Assembly: GCF_017695965.1 (NCBI RefSeq)
Contig: NZ_JAAORM010000005.1
Location: forward strand, 1-64,000
DNA length: 64,000 nt
Origin: Prochlorococcus marinus CUG1416
GTDB lineage: Bacteria > Cyanobacteriota > Cyanobacteriia > PCC-6307 > Cyanobiaceae
Direction: 5' to 3'
The notes beneath the pieces are model-generated. The model did not search any database. It worked only from the letters and a program-made list of their open reading frames with translations, and was not told the DNA's origin. Below are positions 23,600 through 33,841 of this stretch, one piece after another (position 1 is the first letter of the stretch; every line of letters starts with the position of its first letter). A program made the position numbers and the translations under genes.

Positions 23600-25069
23600 A
23601 TGATCAAACTTTTTAATACTTTAAGCAAAAGAGTTGAGGTTTTTAAGCCTATTGACGATGTAGTAAAAATTTATTGTTGTGGAGTAACTGTTTATGATTT
23701 ATGTCATCTTGGTCATGCCAGAAGTTATATAGCTTGGGATGTATTGAGAAGATTTTTAATTTACAGTGATTTCAAAGTGAAGTATGTTCAAAATTTTACA
23801 GATATTGATGACAAGATCTTAAAAAGAGCTAAAGAAGAAAGCAGTTCAATGAAGGAAGTATCTGAAAAAAATATTATTGAATTTCATAAAGATATGGATT
23901 CTCTAGGAATAATGCGTCCGGATAGTATGCCAAGAGCAACGAATCATATATGCAATATCTGCTCCTTCATAACAATCCTTGAGGACAAAGGTTATGCATA
24001 CTCTAGGGATGGAGATGTTTATTATTCTGTTTTTAAAAATAAAAATTATGGAAAGCTGAGTAATCAAAACATAAAAGAACAAAATATCAATCAGCAAGGA
24101 AGAATGGCTAATGAGGAAAATAGTAAAAAACTTAATCCGCAAGATTTTGCACTATGGAAAAAAGCTAAAGATAATGAACCATTTTTTGATTCGCCATGGG
24201 GTAAAGGTAGGCCAGGATGGCATATTGAATGTTCGGCGATGGTTAAAGATGAATTAGGAGATACTATTGATATCCATTTAGGTGGTTCTGATTTGATTTT
24301 CCCACATCATGAGAATGAAATCGCCCAATCAGAAGCAGCCAATGGCAAAAAGCTAGCGAACTATTGGTTACACAATGGGATGGTCAATGTAAATGGACAA
24401 AAGATGAGTAAATCCCTTAAAAATTTTAAAACTATCAGAGAGCTAATTAAGTCAGGTATAAGCCCTATGACTTTGCGATATTTTGTTATGACTGTCAATT
24501 ATAGAAAACCACTTGATTTTACTGAAGAAGCTTTAAGGAGTGCTTCAGAAGCTTGGAAAAACATTAATGTAGCCCTTTCTTTTATGGAACTTACAAAAGG
24601 TGCTTTTAGATCTATTGATAAAAATGAATCTATCGAAGAAGAATATGAAGAGAAAATAAGCTTTGATTTATCTCAAAAAAAGCTTAAATTTTCTGAGGCT
24701 CTGGGAAATGACCTTAATACAGCAGGTGCTATTGCAATTATTTACGATTTAGCAAAACCATTAAAAAACTTTCTAAACCAATTTCAAAGGGTCGAAGGTT
24801 TTGAAATAGACCTAAATGAAAAATTCTTTCTAATTGAGAATTTTAAAACTCTTGAAAAGTTGACTGAGGTACTTGGTCTTAAAAAAGAGGTTTTAGTAAA
24901 AGAAAGTAAAATAACAGAAGCAGAAATATCAACGCTTATTAATGAAAGATTGAAAGCAAAAAAGGAAAAGAATTATACGAAGGCTGATGAAATTAGGAAT
25001 TTGTTAAAAGAAAAAGGTATTGAACTTATTGATCAATCAAAGGAAATAACAACATGGATAAGGATCTAA
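23600..25069 (+). CDS. cysS: cysteinyl-tRNA synthetase
   Basis: Class I aminoacyl-tRNA synthetase of 489 residues. The HIGH-like motif appears in CCGVTVYDLCHLGHARSY, the zinc-site C-S-A pattern in WHIECSAM followed by HHENEIAQSE, and KMSKS in GQKMSKSLKNF. C-terminal anticodon-binding helices end in TTWIRI. Located 24 bp after polA. Confidence 0.98.
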   Translation: MIKLFNTLSKRVEVFKPIDDVVKIYCCGVTVYDLCHLGHARSYIAWDVLRRFLIYSDFKVKYVQNFTDIDDKILKRAKEESSSMKEVSEKNIIEFHKDMDSLGIMRPDSMPRATNHICNICSFITILEDKGYAYSRDGDVYYSVFKNKNYGKLSNQNIKEQNINQQGRMANEENSKKLNPQDFALWKKAKDNEPFFDSPWGKGRPGWHIECSAMVKDELGDTIDIHLGGSDLIFPHHENEIAQSEAANGKKLANYWLHNGMVNVNGQKMSKSLKNFKTIRELIKSGISPMTLRYFVMTVNYRKPLDFTEEALRSASEAWKNINVALSFMELTKGAFRSIDKNESIEEEYEEKISFDLSQKKLKFSEALGNDLNTAGAIAIIYDLAKPLKNFLNQFQRVEGFEIDLNEKFFLIENFKTLEKLTEVLGLKKEVLVKESKITEAEISTLINERLKAKKEKNYTKADEIRNLLKEKGIELIDQSKEITTWIRI

Positions 25070-25151
25070 ATTTTAAGAAAAAAACCAATTTGAAATTTTT
25101 GTTTTTTAAATACACCTTTAAATGGGAAGATATTAGAAATATCAGAGAAAA

Positions 25152-26381
25152 TTGAAATACATTACTGTGCTCGGTTCTACCGGTTCAATTGGGACTCAAA
25201 CTCTCGAAATAGCTAGTGAGCAGCCTGATAAGTTTAAAGCCGTAGCTCTTTCGGCAGGAAGAAATATTAATTTATTAACTGAACAAGTTAAAACACATAA
25301 ACCAGAAGTAGTTGCGATTGAGGATGAAAATCTTATAGAAGATTTAAAAGATAATATTAATAACTTAGATTTGGATAGTGCTCCCTTGGTTTTAAGTGGA
25401 AAGGAGGGGATTAACTCAGTTGCAGCATGGGATAAGGCAGATACTGTGGTTACAGGGATAGTAGGATGTGCAGGATTAATTCCAACAATGTCAGCAATTA
25501 ATGCGGGTAAAAATATTGCACTTGCCAACAAAGAAACTTTAATTGCGGCAGGGCCAATTGTTATTCCTGCATTAAAGAAAAATAATAGTAGGCTTTTACC
25601 TGCAGATTCAGAACACTCTGCTATCTTTCAATGTTTACAAGGATTACCCAATTATGAAAATGCAGATTTTTCAACAGGAGAGATACCTAAAGGTTTAAAA
25701 GCTATACATTTAACAGCTTCTGGTGGTGCTTTCAGAGATTGGGCCGTTGAGGATTTAAAGCATGTCACAGTGGAAGATGCAACTTCACATCCTAATTGGG
25801 ATATGGGGAAAAAAATAACTGTAGATTCTGCAACTCTTATGAATAAAGGATTAGAAGTTATAGAAGCTCATTATTTATTTGGGACCTCTTACGAAAATAT
25901 CGAAATAGTTATCCACCCTCAAAGTATTATTCATTCAATGATTGAGATGGAAGATTCTTCAGTATTAGCTCAATTAGGTTGGCCAGATATGAAACTACCT
26001 ATTTTATATGCGATGAGTTGGCCTGAAAGATTTAAAACAAATTGGAAAAGATTAAACCTAAGTGAAATTGGAAAATTAACTTTTAAAGAGCCAGACGAGT
26101 TTAAATATCCATGCATGGGACTTGCCTATGCCGCAGGAAAATCTTCTGGGACTATGCCTGCAGTCTTAAATGCTGCTAATGAAATGGCTGTTGAACAATT
26201 CCTTAAAGAAAAAATTTCTTTTCAAGAAATTCCAACCTTTATAAGTAAAGCTTGTGAATCACATATGGAGAATTTGAATTTGAGTCCCGAATTGGAGGAT
26301 ATTCTTGAAGTAGACAATTGGGCCAGACTTTTTGTTGAGCAAGAAATTAAAAAAGGGAAAAAATACGTAAGTATTGGATAA
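25152..26381 (+). CDS. dxr: 1-deoxy-D-xylulose 5-phosphate reductoisomerase
   Basis: Second step of the MEP pathway for isoprenoids: DXP plus NADPH to MEP. The start is TTG, giving [20 protein letters not shown], the nucleotide-binding loop. Visible catalytic segments: [35 protein letters not shown] and [15 protein letters not shown]. Full length (409 residues). It shares the plus-strand run with cysS, followed by a ferredoxin-like gene 2 bp downstream. Confidence 0.97.
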   Translation: MKYITVLGSTGSIGTQTLEIASEQPDKFKAVALSAGRNINLLTEQVKTHKPEVVAIEDENLIEDLKDNINNLDLDSAPLVLSGKEGINSVAAWDKADTVVTGIVGCAGLIPTMSAINAGKNIALANKETLIAAGPIVIPALKKNNSRLLPADSEHSAIFQCLQGLPNYENADFSTGEIPKGLKAIHLTASGGAFRDWAVEDLKHVTVEDATSHPNWDMGKKITVDSATLMNKGLEVIEAHYLFGTSYENIEIVIHPQSIIHSMIEMEDSSVLAQLGWPDMKLPILYAMSWPERFKTNWKRLNLSEIGKLTFKEPDEFKYPCMGLAYAAGKSSGTMPAVLNAANEMAVEQFLKEKISFQEIPTFISKACESHMENLNLSPELEDILEVDNWARLFVEQEIKKGKKYVSIG

Positions 26382-26383
26382 AA

Positions 26384-26728
26384 GTGAATATTAAAAAGCA
26401 CCTTCTACTATGCGCAACACCCACAAAACAAAAATGCTTTAAAGGCAATGAAGGTCAAAAAACATGGGAATGTCTGAAAAAGACTTTAAAAAAATTTGAG
26501 AATGATCCCTCTACAAAAAACGTTCATATATTAAGATCAAAGGCTGACTGTTTAAGGATATGTAAAAACGGCCCAATTCTTCTTGTTTGGCCAGATGGTA
26601 TTTGGTACGAGAAAGTTTCTCCAGAAAAAATTTCAGAAATTTTTACCTCACATATTATTAACGACAAGCCAATAGAAAAATGGATTTTAAAAAAAACACC
26701 GTTTTTAAATAGTCCTAGATACTTATAA
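26384..26728 (+). CDS. thioredoxin-like [2Fe-2S] ferredoxin protein
   Basis: A 114-residue protein, GTG start 2 bp after the dxr stop, so it is translationally linked to it. Cysteines in LLLCATPTKQKCFKG and ADCLRICKNGPILLVWPDG follow the C-x(n)-C...C-x(3)-C pattern of thioredoxin-like ferredoxins. It probably carries a [2Fe-2S] cluster. Partner unknown; the dxr linkage may reflect electron supply to the MEP pathway iron-sulfur enzymes, but that is inference. The C-terminus overlaps the convergent hydrolase gene by 14 bp. Confidence 0.8.
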   Translation: MNIKKHLLLCATPTKQKCFKGNEGQKTWECLKKTLKKFENDPSTKNVHILRSKADCLRICKNGPILLVWPDGIWYEKVSPEKISEIFTSHIINDKPIEKWILKKTPFLNSPRYL

Positions 26729-27800
26729 ACCAGTTCTTTACGACTTCGTCTGACCAGCAGCCATTAATCGAGTGAAAACCATTATGGCCTCCTTTTTCAG
26801 TTATGAGAATAGTAAATTTATCAATAAGTTCTTTTCTTAAATTCAAAGTATCCTTATATGGAACCCAAGGATCATCCTTGGCATGAATAAAAAGCATTTT
26901 AGGTAATTTTTTTATTGAGTTTTGGACTCTAAATATTGGAGAAGCTTTAAAATAATAATCTTCTAAAGAATCAAATCCCCAAGTAGGAGCTGTAAATTTC
27001 TGATCAAATTCCCTTATGCTTTTTAAACTTCTAATTTTTTTTCTTAATTTCTCGTTATTAAGAAGTTTTCCTTCATCATTAAGTCCGTCCCATAACTGAT
27101 TTTTTAAGCGGTGAAGTAACCATTTTTGATAGATATAATTTCTAGATTTTTCAATACAGAGACTGCATGATGATAAATCTAAAGGGCTACTCACGCAGGC
27201 CAGGCCATCTAAAAGTTTTTCTCCTTTGTTTTCATCGTAATCTAAGCAGGCATTTAAAAGAATTGTTCCCCCTAAAGATAATCCAACTCCGTAAATTGGA
27301 AGATTATTCATCTTAATGAGATCTTTAAACTCTAAATTAATCAATTTTTTAAAACAATTAATTACTGAAATAACATCACTGGAGCATCTAGCACAATAAT
27401 TTCCTTTAGCCAAATATCTTGCAGACCCAGATCCTCTTAGATTTAATTTAAGAACTCCAAAACCATTATTTGCTAATTTCCTAGAGATTCTTCTTAACCC
27501 AAACCGTTTAGTTGATCCCCCTAACCCATGGGTAACTATAACAAAACCCCTAAGAGAGCTTAATTTTTCAGGAAATTCTAAAAGTCCTAGAAGATAATCA
27601 TATTCAAATTTTTCAGGAATAATTTTATTAATAGGAAAGAATATTTTTTTATTTTTTTTTGATTTACCAAAATCAATAACAAAAGTATCTCTCAAAGTTT
27701 GTAAGTCACCTCCTATCCAAGGTAATACTTCTCGAAATGGCTTATTTTTTAAGTAATCTGAAAACCTTGAAGATTTACTATTATTTCTCTCCAACTCCAA
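26715..27800 (-). CDS. alpha/beta hydrolase, YheT-like
   Basis: A 361-residue esterase-like protein. THGLGGSTKRFGLRRISRKL supplies the oxyanion segment, GVGLSLGG holds the nucleophile Ser, HAKDDPWVPY the Asp, and GGHNGF the His. The NLRGSG motif matches the YheT family. Native substrate unknown. The start overlaps the end of pntB by 20 bp on the same strand, suggesting coupling with the transhydrogenase operon, which may be accidental. Confidence 0.85.
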   Translation of the reverse strand: MELERNNSKSSRFSDYLKNKPFREVLPWIGGDLQTLRDTFVIDFGKSKKNKKIFFPINKIIPEKFEYDYLLGLLEFPEKLSSLRGFVIVTHGLGGSTKRFGLRRISRKLANNGFGVLKLNLRGSGSARYLAKGNYCARCSSDVISVINCFKKLINLEFKDLIKMNNLPIYGVGLSLGGTILLNACLDYDENKGEKLLDGLACVSSPLDLSSCSLCIEKSRNYIYQKWLLHRLKNQLWDGLNDEGKLLNNEKLRKKIRSLKSIREFDQKFTAPTWGFDSLEDYYFKASPIFRVQNSIKKLPKMLFIHAKDDPWVPYKDTLNLRKELIDKFTILITEKGGHNGFHSINGCWSDEVVKNWFISI

Positions 27801-29220
27801 GATCCTTTAATTCTCCAATTAGATCATTTAATACCTTCTTTGCATCGCCAAAGACCATAGAAGTATTAGGCAGATCAAATAAATCATTTTTTATTCCGGA
27901 GTAACCTGCACTCATACCTCTTTTAATTACAAACACCGTTCTTGCTTCCTGCACATCAAGAACAGGCATGCCATATAGAGGAGAAGAGGTGTCATTTTTA
28001 GCTTGAGGATTAACCACATCATTTGCTCCTAAAACTAAAACAACATCCGTTGCTGGAAAATCAGGATTTACAACGTCCATCTCTTTAAGTTGTTCGTAAG
28101 GAACATCTGCTTCTGCTAAAAGTACATTCATATGTCCAGGCATCCTCCCTGCTACAGGATGTATTGCATAAACAACTTCAATACCATTTTGTTCTAGTTT
28201 TTTTGTCACTTCCCGTAAAGTATGTTGAGCCTGAGCTACCGCGAGACCATAACCAGGAACAATTATTACCTTGTTTGCTGCTTCTAAAGTCAAGGCACAT
28301 TCTTCAACACTGCAAGAAGTTATATTTGTATATTCTCCTGAACCAGAAGAGGCTGTACTTTGTGCCGATAAGGATCCTCCAAAAAGAACTGAGACCAATG
28401 ATCTATTCATACCCTTGCACATTACTTGAGTAAGTATTAGACCTGCCGCTCCAACCATTGCGCCTGCTACTATTAAAAGCTGACTATCTACAACGAAACC
28501 TGCCGCCGCTGCTGCAATCCCTGAATAACTATTTAATAAAGATATAACTACTGGCATATCGGCTCCACCAATGGGCAAAGTAACTCCAATACCTAATAAA
28601 GAAGAAACTATAACTAAAAGCCAAATAGAACTTGTATTGCCGTTTATCAAATCAAAAAAGGCTATCAAGGAAGCAACTGCAAAAACAATATTTACAAAAT
28701 GTCTAACTTTGCTCTGAGTCCATCCTGGAGTTGACAACCAACCCTGCAACTTTGCCATTGCAACAATTGAACCTGTAAAAGTTATTGCACCAACAAATAT
28801 AGAAACAGATATTGAAACTTCGTTAATCAGTGACTTAAAAATATCAAAATTTTCTTGGCCACCAGATATAGGAAAAATAGCTACTCCCAAGGCCACTAAA
28901 AGTGATGACATTCCTCCACAACCATTGAACAATGCCACTGTCTCAGGCATTGAGGTCATAGGTACTTTTTTTGCAAGTATTGCTCCGAATAAACTACCTA
29001 TGATTGATCCAATTATTATCCAAATCCAAGACTGAATAGCAATTCCAGAAGTACCCAAATAATAAGAAAGTAATCCTACTACTGATAGCGACATTGCAAA
29101 TGCAGCTAATCTATTGGCATCCCTTGCTGATTTAACTTTTGACAATCCTTTTATTCCCAAAGCCAGTAAAAGTACTGCTAGAAGGTCAATAACGAATTTA
29201 ATGATTACAGGTAGATTCAT
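27781..29220 (-). CDS. pntB: NAD(P) transhydrogenase subunit beta
   Basis: Membrane subunit of proton-translocating transhydrogenase (479 residues), moving hydride from NADH to NADP+ using the proton gradient. About nine membrane helices in the first 260 residues, then a soluble NADP-binding domain. There, VIIVPGYGLAVAQAQH, VLLAEADVPY, LVLGANDVVNPQAK and GMSAGYSGIKNDLF are all family hallmarks. Follows the two alpha-subunit genes by 8 bp. Confidence 0.97.
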   Translation of the reverse strand: MNLPVIIKFVIDLLAVLLLALGIKGLSKVKSARDANRLAAFAMSLSVVGLLSYYLGTSGIAIQSWIWIIIGSIIGSLFGAILAKKVPMTSMPETVALFNGCGGMSSLLVALGVAIFPISGGQENFDIFKSLINEVSISVSIFVGAITFTGSIVAMAKLQGWLSTPGWTQSKVRHFVNIVFAVASLIAFFDLINGNTSSIWLLVIVSSLLGIGVTLPIGGADMPVVISLLNSYSGIAAAAAGFVVDSQLLIVAGAMVGAAGLILTQVMCKGMNRSLVSVLFGGSLSAQSTASSGSGEYTNITSCSVEECALTLEAANKVIIVPGYGLAVAQAQHTLREVTKKLEQNGIEVVYAIHPVAGRMPGHMNVLLAEADVPYEQLKEMDVVNPDFPATDVVLVLGANDVVNPQAKNDTSSPLYGMPVLDVQEARTVFVIKRGMSAGYSGIKNDLFDLPNTSMVFGDAKKVLNDLIGELKDLGVGEK

Positions 29221-29228
29221 GTTAAAAA

Positions 29229-29522
29229 TTACTTCTTATTTGATGGTTTACGACTAAACATCGCGAGCATTCGATCAGTTACAAAGAAACCGCCTACAAC
29301 GTTAAAAAGAGCAAATCCAAGAGAAACTGAACCAATGATTAAAAGTGGTACGTTACCTTCTGCTTTTACAATTAAAGTTAATGCTGCCAGCATTGTTATT
29401 CCTGAAATTGCATTTGCTCCGCTCATTAGAGGTGTGTGAAGAGTAGGAGGAACTTTTCCAATTAACTCGAGGCCTAATAAACTGCCAAGTAAAAGAACCC
29501 AAAGAAGACTTATAAAAGACAT
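29229..29522 (-). CDS. pntA2: NAD(P) transhydrogenase subunit alpha part 2
   Basis: A 97-residue membrane subunit with three hydrophobic segments (residues 5-20, 38-58, 66-85), carrying HTPLMSGANAISGI. In organisms with split alpha subunits this piece is a separate gene, as here. Lies 12 bp downstream of alpha part 1 and 8 bp upstream of pntB. Confidence 0.93.
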   Translation of the reverse strand: MSFISLLWVLLLGSLLGLELIGKVPPTLHTPLMSGANAISGITMLAALTLIVKAEGNVPLLIIGSVSLGFALFNVVGGFFVTDRMLAMFSRKPSNKK

Positions 29523-29534
29523 AATTTTAAAACC

Positions 29535-30665
29535 TCAATTTTCAAAAACTTTATTTTGAAGAACAACTCCTTCATCGCTTAATAAACATCCAGAAATGAG
29601 TTCATCCTCTTTATCTAGTTTAATTACACCATCTTTTATAAAAGGTGTAATCAAAGATGTTAAGTTCTTAGCATAAAGTGAACTTGCATCATAAGGAACT
29701 GATGAGGGTAATTCTCCCGCTCCTATAAGTTTTACTCCATCTTTGATAATAGTTTCATTTGATTTTGTTCCTTCGCAGTTACCTCCTTGAGAAACTGCCA
29801 AATCAATCACTACTGCACCAGGCCTCATTTTTTCAATTATTGGAGAGTCTATTAAAACAGGAGCCTTTTTACCTAGAACTTGCGCCGTACAAATAGCAAC
29901 ATCAGCTTCAGATAAATATTTAGTTAAAGTAGCCTTCTGTTTTGTAAGGAATTCAGGAGTTACGGCCTTTGCATAACCTCCTGCCTCTCCTGGTTTTTCG
30001 TCAACTTTAGGAAGTTCTATAAATCTTGCGCCTAGGGACTCTACTTGTTCTTTAACAGCAGGTCTTATATCTGATACAAAAACTATTGCGCCAAGTCTTT
30101 TTGCTGTAGCAACTGCCTGCAATCCTGCAACTCCTCCACCTAGAACAACTACTTTGGCAGGTTGGACTGTGCCTGCTGCAGTCATAAGCATGGGGAAATA
30201 TCTATCTAATTCACTTGCAGCTAAAAGAACTGCTTTATATCCGGCTATATTGGCCTGCGAAGAGAGAACATCAGAAGATTGAGCCCTACTAATTCTCGGA
30301 AGCAACTCTAATGATAAAGCTGAAATCTTATTACTATTTATAATCCTAAGAAGCTCTTTATTACCATATGGGTTAAGAAGACCAAGAAGAACAGAACCTT
30401 TCTTTAATTTATTTAAATTATCTTCAGATGGAGTTTGAACACAAAATACTATGTCCGCTTCACCCCAAATGTTTTGATCTAAGTCACTGATTATTATGCC
30501 ACCGGACTTTTCATATAATAAGTCACTAAATCCTGATAATTTCCCTGCTGAACTTTCAATATAAACATCACATCCAAGACTTTTTAATTTCTTTACTGCT
30601 TCTGGAGTAGCTGAAACTCTCCTTTCACCAGAGGTTGTTTCGGAAGGAATAAGTATCTTTGTCAA
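29535..30665 (-). CDS. pntA1: NAD(P) transhydrogenase subunit alpha part 1
   Basis: Soluble NAD(H)-binding subunit (376 residues). ETTSGERRVSATPEAVKKLK begins the family's N-terminal domain. VVLGGGVAGLQAVATAKRLGA is the Rossmann loop, and RPGAVVIDLAVSQGGNCEGT follows. First gene of the pntA1-pntA2-pntB operon; the hydrolase gene follows. Confidence 0.97.
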   Translation of the reverse strand: MTKILIPSETTSGERRVSATPEAVKKLKSLGCDVYIESSAGKLSGFSDLLYEKSGGIIISDLDQNIWGEADIVFCVQTPSEDNLNKLKKGSVLLGLLNPYGNKELLRIINSNKISALSLELLPRISRAQSSDVLSSQANIAGYKAVLLAASELDRYFPMLMTAAGTVQPAKVVVLGGGVAGLQAVATAKRLGAIVFVSDIRPAVKEQVESLGARFIELPKVDEKPGEAGGYAKAVTPEFLTKQKATLTKYLSEADVAICTAQVLGKKAPVLIDSPIIEKMRPGAVVIDLAVSQGGNCEGTKSNETIIKDGVKLIGAGELPSSVPYDASSLYAKNLTSLITPFIKDGVIKLDKEDELISGCLLSDEGVVLQNKVFEN

Positions 30666-30792
30666 TTTATTTATTTTTTTAACATATTAAATATAAATTG
30701 AAGAAAGTCAAAAGTCTTAGATTTTTGTTAAAAATATATTTTCTTTTCTAGAAAAAATAGCTATGTAGAATATATAGGTACTAAATAATCCA

Positions 30793-31371
30793 ATGAGTAT
30801 AAAAGCAATCGAATGCCCTGACGGAGTATGTCACAGCCATCATGGTGGTCATGCTGTTCCAAGGCAAGCTATGCAGAAAAATCTAGAAAAGCATGGTAAA
30901 GACTGGTGTGAGAAATTAGCAGAGAGAATTTATGAAATGTCAGTTGATACTTATTCACAGACAGTTATGCCCAGTCTCCACTCGGCAGGTTGGCAAAGAA
31001 GACATTTAGATTGGGAATTTAAGCTAGCAGAAAATGATTCTGAACCTGATGAAGCTCTTGTTGAAGGAATTATCAATGCCACAGAAAGCTTTCTAAGGAG
31101 TAGTGAGGTGCATCGATTATTTATTCAGGAATTAGTCCAGGGTACATTTGAGGAAGCAAATGACAAAAAAATAATTTCCAAAGCAATAAAATCTATCATT
31201 GAAGAAGAAGTTGTTAGTTCACTAAGGGAAAAGAAAGAAACTCTTTTAAAGAAAATATCCGCAAAATTAATTTCAGAAGAAAAAGTTAGCGAGGAACTTG
31301 CAATAAATTCAGCTAAAGAGGGTTTTGAGGAAGTTGAAAGGTTACTTGCCAATCACAGCGAGGCAGTTTAA
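30793..31371 (+). CDS. conserved cyanobacterial protein, His-rich N-terminus
   Basis: A 192-residue soluble protein. The N-terminus has a Cys/His-rich segment, CPDGVCHSHHGGHAVPR, that could bind a metal, then an all-helical body with WCEKLAERIYEMSVDTYSQT and GWQRRHLDWEFKLAEND. The C-terminal half is strongly helical and charged. It looks like a conserved cyanobacterial family of unknown function. Divergent from the pntA operon, with an intergenic region of 127 bp. Confidence 0.7.
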   Translation: MSIKAIECPDGVCHSHHGGHAVPRQAMQKNLEKHGKDWCEKLAERIYEMSVDTYSQTVMPSLHSAGWQRRHLDWEFKLAENDSEPDEALVEGIINATESFLRSSEVHRLFIQELVQGTFEEANDKKIISKAIKSIIEEEVVSSLREKKETLLKKISAKLISEEKVSEELAINSAKEGFEEVERLLANHSEAV

Positions 31372-31525
31372 TCTTATTTCTTTATATTTTCTTTATAATC
31401 TTGCCAAAAATTAGCTCAAATATAAATTAAAGATTAAATTATTGTTTTGAAGTACAAAGTTGTAACTTATTAGACATTAAATACATTACTTCATGTGTTT
31501 ATCTATAAACAACTTTTAAGTATCA

Positions 31526-31750
31526 ATGGAAAATTTCATTAGAAAAAGGATCGATATCGCAACCTGTTGGGCTACCAACAGAATTTCTGCAATGGATACT
31601 CTAGAAAGATATGAAGACAGTTATGCAATCGCAGAAGAATTTAGAGAGTGGATACTACATATTGGAGAAAAGAACGAAAATTTAAAAGATTCTGTTTTAA
31701 ACTTACCAAAAGAATTAAAACAATTATTAGACCAAAAAGTAAACGATTAA
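31526..31750 (+). CDS. small conserved-looking soluble protein, 74 aa
   Basis: Helical product with paired acidic and basic residues: RIDIATCWATNRISAMDTLE, then YEDSYAIAEEFREWILHIGE. One Cys. No known family. Ends 79 bp before the NTRC gene on the same strand. Confidence 0.6.
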   Translation: MENFIRKRIDIATCWATNRISAMDTLERYEDSYAIAEEFREWILHIGEKNENLKDSVLNLPKELKQLLDQKVND

Positions 31751-31829
31751 ATAATAAATCGATCGCGTGAAATCCGACCTACATTATTTGGGTTTGTTTA
31801 TTATTATTAGTAGTGAAATTAGTTAATAA

Positions 31830-33206
31830 ATGGAAAATAAAGAAACAATTTCAAACGTAGAAAATGTTGTAATTATAGGTTCAGGCCCTGCAGGTTATAC
31901 AGCTGCAATATATGCAGCAAGAGCAAATCTTCAACCTTTACTCGTAACAGGATTTAATTCTGGTGGAATTCCTGGTGGACAATTAATGACTACAACATTC
32001 GTTGAAAATTATCCAGGTTTCCCTGATGGAGTACTAGGTCCTGAATTAATGGATCTAATGAAGGCTCAAGCAGAAAGGTGGGGTACGAATTTATACGAAA
32101 GTGATGTTGTCTCAATTAATACTGATTTACATCCCTTTGAATTAAAAACTTTAGAAGGGACTATAAAAACTAACTCAATTATTATTGCTACTGGAGCAAG
32201 TGCAAATAGATTAGGCGTGATAAATGAAGATAAATTCTGGAGTAAGGGAATAAGTGCTTGTGCAATTTGTGATGGAGCCACCCCACAATTCAGAGACGAA
32301 GAATTAGCTGTGATAGGAGGAGGGGACTCTGCATGCGAAGAAGCAGCATATCTCACAAAGTATGGCAGCAAAGTACATTTGATTGTTAGATCAGAAAAAT
32401 TAAGGGCTAGCGCAGCAATGGTTGACAGAGTAAACGCTAATCCAAAGATAGAAATCCACTGGAATACAAAAGTAGAGAAAGCTAATGGTTCTGAATGGCT
32501 TGAGAAAATAGAAACTAATCACTCTCAAGAAGGTAAAGGGGAAATCAATATAAAGGGTCTTTTTTACGCTATAGGGCACACACCAAATACAAAGTTCTTA
32601 GGCAACAAAATTGATTTAGATAAAAAAGGATATATTGCTTGCAAATCAGGACGACCAGAGACATCTATTGAAGGCATTTTCGCAGCAGGTGACGTTGTTG
32701 ATTCAGAGTGGAGACAAGGAGTTACCGCTGCAGGGACAGGATGCATGGCAGCATTAGCTACTGAAAGGTGGCTAGCCGAAAAAAACTTAGCAAAAACTAT
32801 AGTCAGAGAAACACCTGAACCAGAAAAAACATTAAATTCCTCAGATTTTAATGAAGAGGAAGTTAATCAAGCGACCTTCGATTCAAATTCAGAATGGCAA
32901 AAAGGTAGTTATGCATTAAGAAAACTTTATCACGAGAGTAAAAAACCTATCTTAGTTATTTTTAGTTCCCCAAGCTGCGGGCCATGTCATGTTTTAAAAC
33001 CTCAGTTAAAAAGAATAATCAAAGAACTAGATGGTGCTGTGCTCGGTGTAGAAATAGATATTGATAAAGATCAAGATATCGCAAAACAAGCTGGTATTAA
33101 CGGAACACCAACAGTTCAACTTTTTAAAGAAAAATTATTAAAACAACAATGGCAAGGTGTTAAACAAAGAAGTGAGTTTAAAGAAGCGATAAAAAATCTT
33201 ATCTAA
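31830..33206 (+). CDS. trxB: NADPH-thioredoxin reductase fused to thioredoxin (NTRC type)
   Basis: A 458-residue fusion. Residues 1-320 form the reductase: IIGSGPAGYTAAIYAARANL for FAD, SACAICDGA with the redox pair C144/C147, GGGDSACEEAAYL for NADPH, and GIFAAGDVVD. Residues about 350-458 are a thioredoxin domain with CGPC (383-386) and GTPTVQLF. In plants and cyanobacteria NTRC passes NADPH electrons to 2-Cys peroxiredoxins and to biosynthetic enzymes, mostly at night. Both active sites are intact. Confidence 0.97.
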   Translation: MENKETISNVENVVIIGSGPAGYTAAIYAARANLQPLLVTGFNSGGIPGGQLMTTTFVENYPGFPDGVLGPELMDLMKAQAERWGTNLYESDVVSINTDLHPFELKTLEGTIKTNSIIIATGASANRLGVINEDKFWSKGISACAICDGATPQFRDEELAVIGGGDSACEEAAYLTKYGSKVHLIVRSEKLRASAAMVDRVNANPKIEIHWNTKVEKANGSEWLEKIETNHSQEGKGEINIKGLFYAIGHTPNTKFLGNKIDLDKKGYIACKSGRPETSIEGIFAAGDVVDSEWRQGVTAAGTGCMAALATERWLAEKNLAKTIVRETPEPEKTLNSSDFNEEEVNQATFDSNSEWQKGSYALRKLYHESKKPILVIFSSPSCGPCHVLKPQLKRIIKELDGAVLGVEIDIDKDQDIAKQAGINGTPTVQLFKEKLLKQQWQGVKQRSEFKEAIKNLI

Positions 33207-33215
33207 AATAAATTT

Positions 33216-33485
33216 TTACTTATTATTCCTCTTAGGATTATTTTTATTAGTTGTAGGTCTTGCACCACCTCCTGCATTCCTTTCTCGATAAGTTATCCTC
33301 CCTCTTGAGAGATCATAAGGACTTATCTCAACTAAAACTTTGTCTCCAGCTAATAATTTAATTCTAAATTTAGTTAATTTACCTGCAGCTCTGCACAAAC
33401 ACTGATGACCTTCAGGTTGCTCTAAAGTAACCAAATAAAAACCATTTCCCTGTTCCTTTTCTATTACACCTGAAGTTTCAATCAT
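33216..33485 (-). CDS. infA: translation initiation factor IF-1
   Basis: S1/OB-fold protein with EKEQGNGFYLVTLEQPEGHQ, then DKVLVEISPYDLSRGRITYR. Binds the ribosomal A site during initiation. The 89 residues include an extra polar C-terminal tail (NAGGGARPTTNKNNPKRNNK), beyond the usual 71-72. The first strand is slightly unusual (CLCRAAGKLTKFRIKLLAGD). Convergent with NTRC. Confidence 0.9.
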   Translation of the reverse strand: MIETSGVIEKEQGNGFYLVTLEQPEGHQCLCRAAGKLTKFRIKLLAGDKVLVEISPYDLSRGRITYRERNAGGGARPTTNKNNPKRNNK

Positions 33486-33576
33486 TAAATAATTATTTTC
33501 TTAATTTATTTTATCAGAAAAAGTTTGGCCAAAATTGATTCAATAAAAATTACTCAATTAAAAAAAGGAATTTAAA

Positions 33577-33789
33577 TTAAATTGAAAATTTTATTTCATT
33601 AATTATTTGAAGTTGTCCATAGTAAAAATTAGCTTTCGCAATTTTCTCAGAATCTTTTAATTGATCAAAAAACACAAAGCCAAGGGTTTCCCATAACGAA
33701 GAACCGCAGACATTATTCAATTCATTTTTTGCTTCTTTTGCAAAATTATCTAGTTTTCGTTCAAGATTTTTAGATTTAGAAACAGACAT
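33577..33789 (-). CDS. small helical protein, 70 aa
   Basis: Product MSVSKSKNLERKLDNFAKEA... with two helices and a Trp-Glu-Thr turn, ending QLQIINEIKFSI. Soluble. Family unknown. Located between infA and ycf39 on the same strand. Confidence 0.55.
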   Translation of the reverse strand: MSVSKSKNLERKLDNFAKEAKNELNNVCGSSLWETLGFVFFDQLKDSEKIAKANFYYGQLQIINEIKFSI

Positions 33790-33841
33790 AATAAATTAAA
33801 TTTATAGTACAAGTATACTACATAATTCTACGAGTGCAATA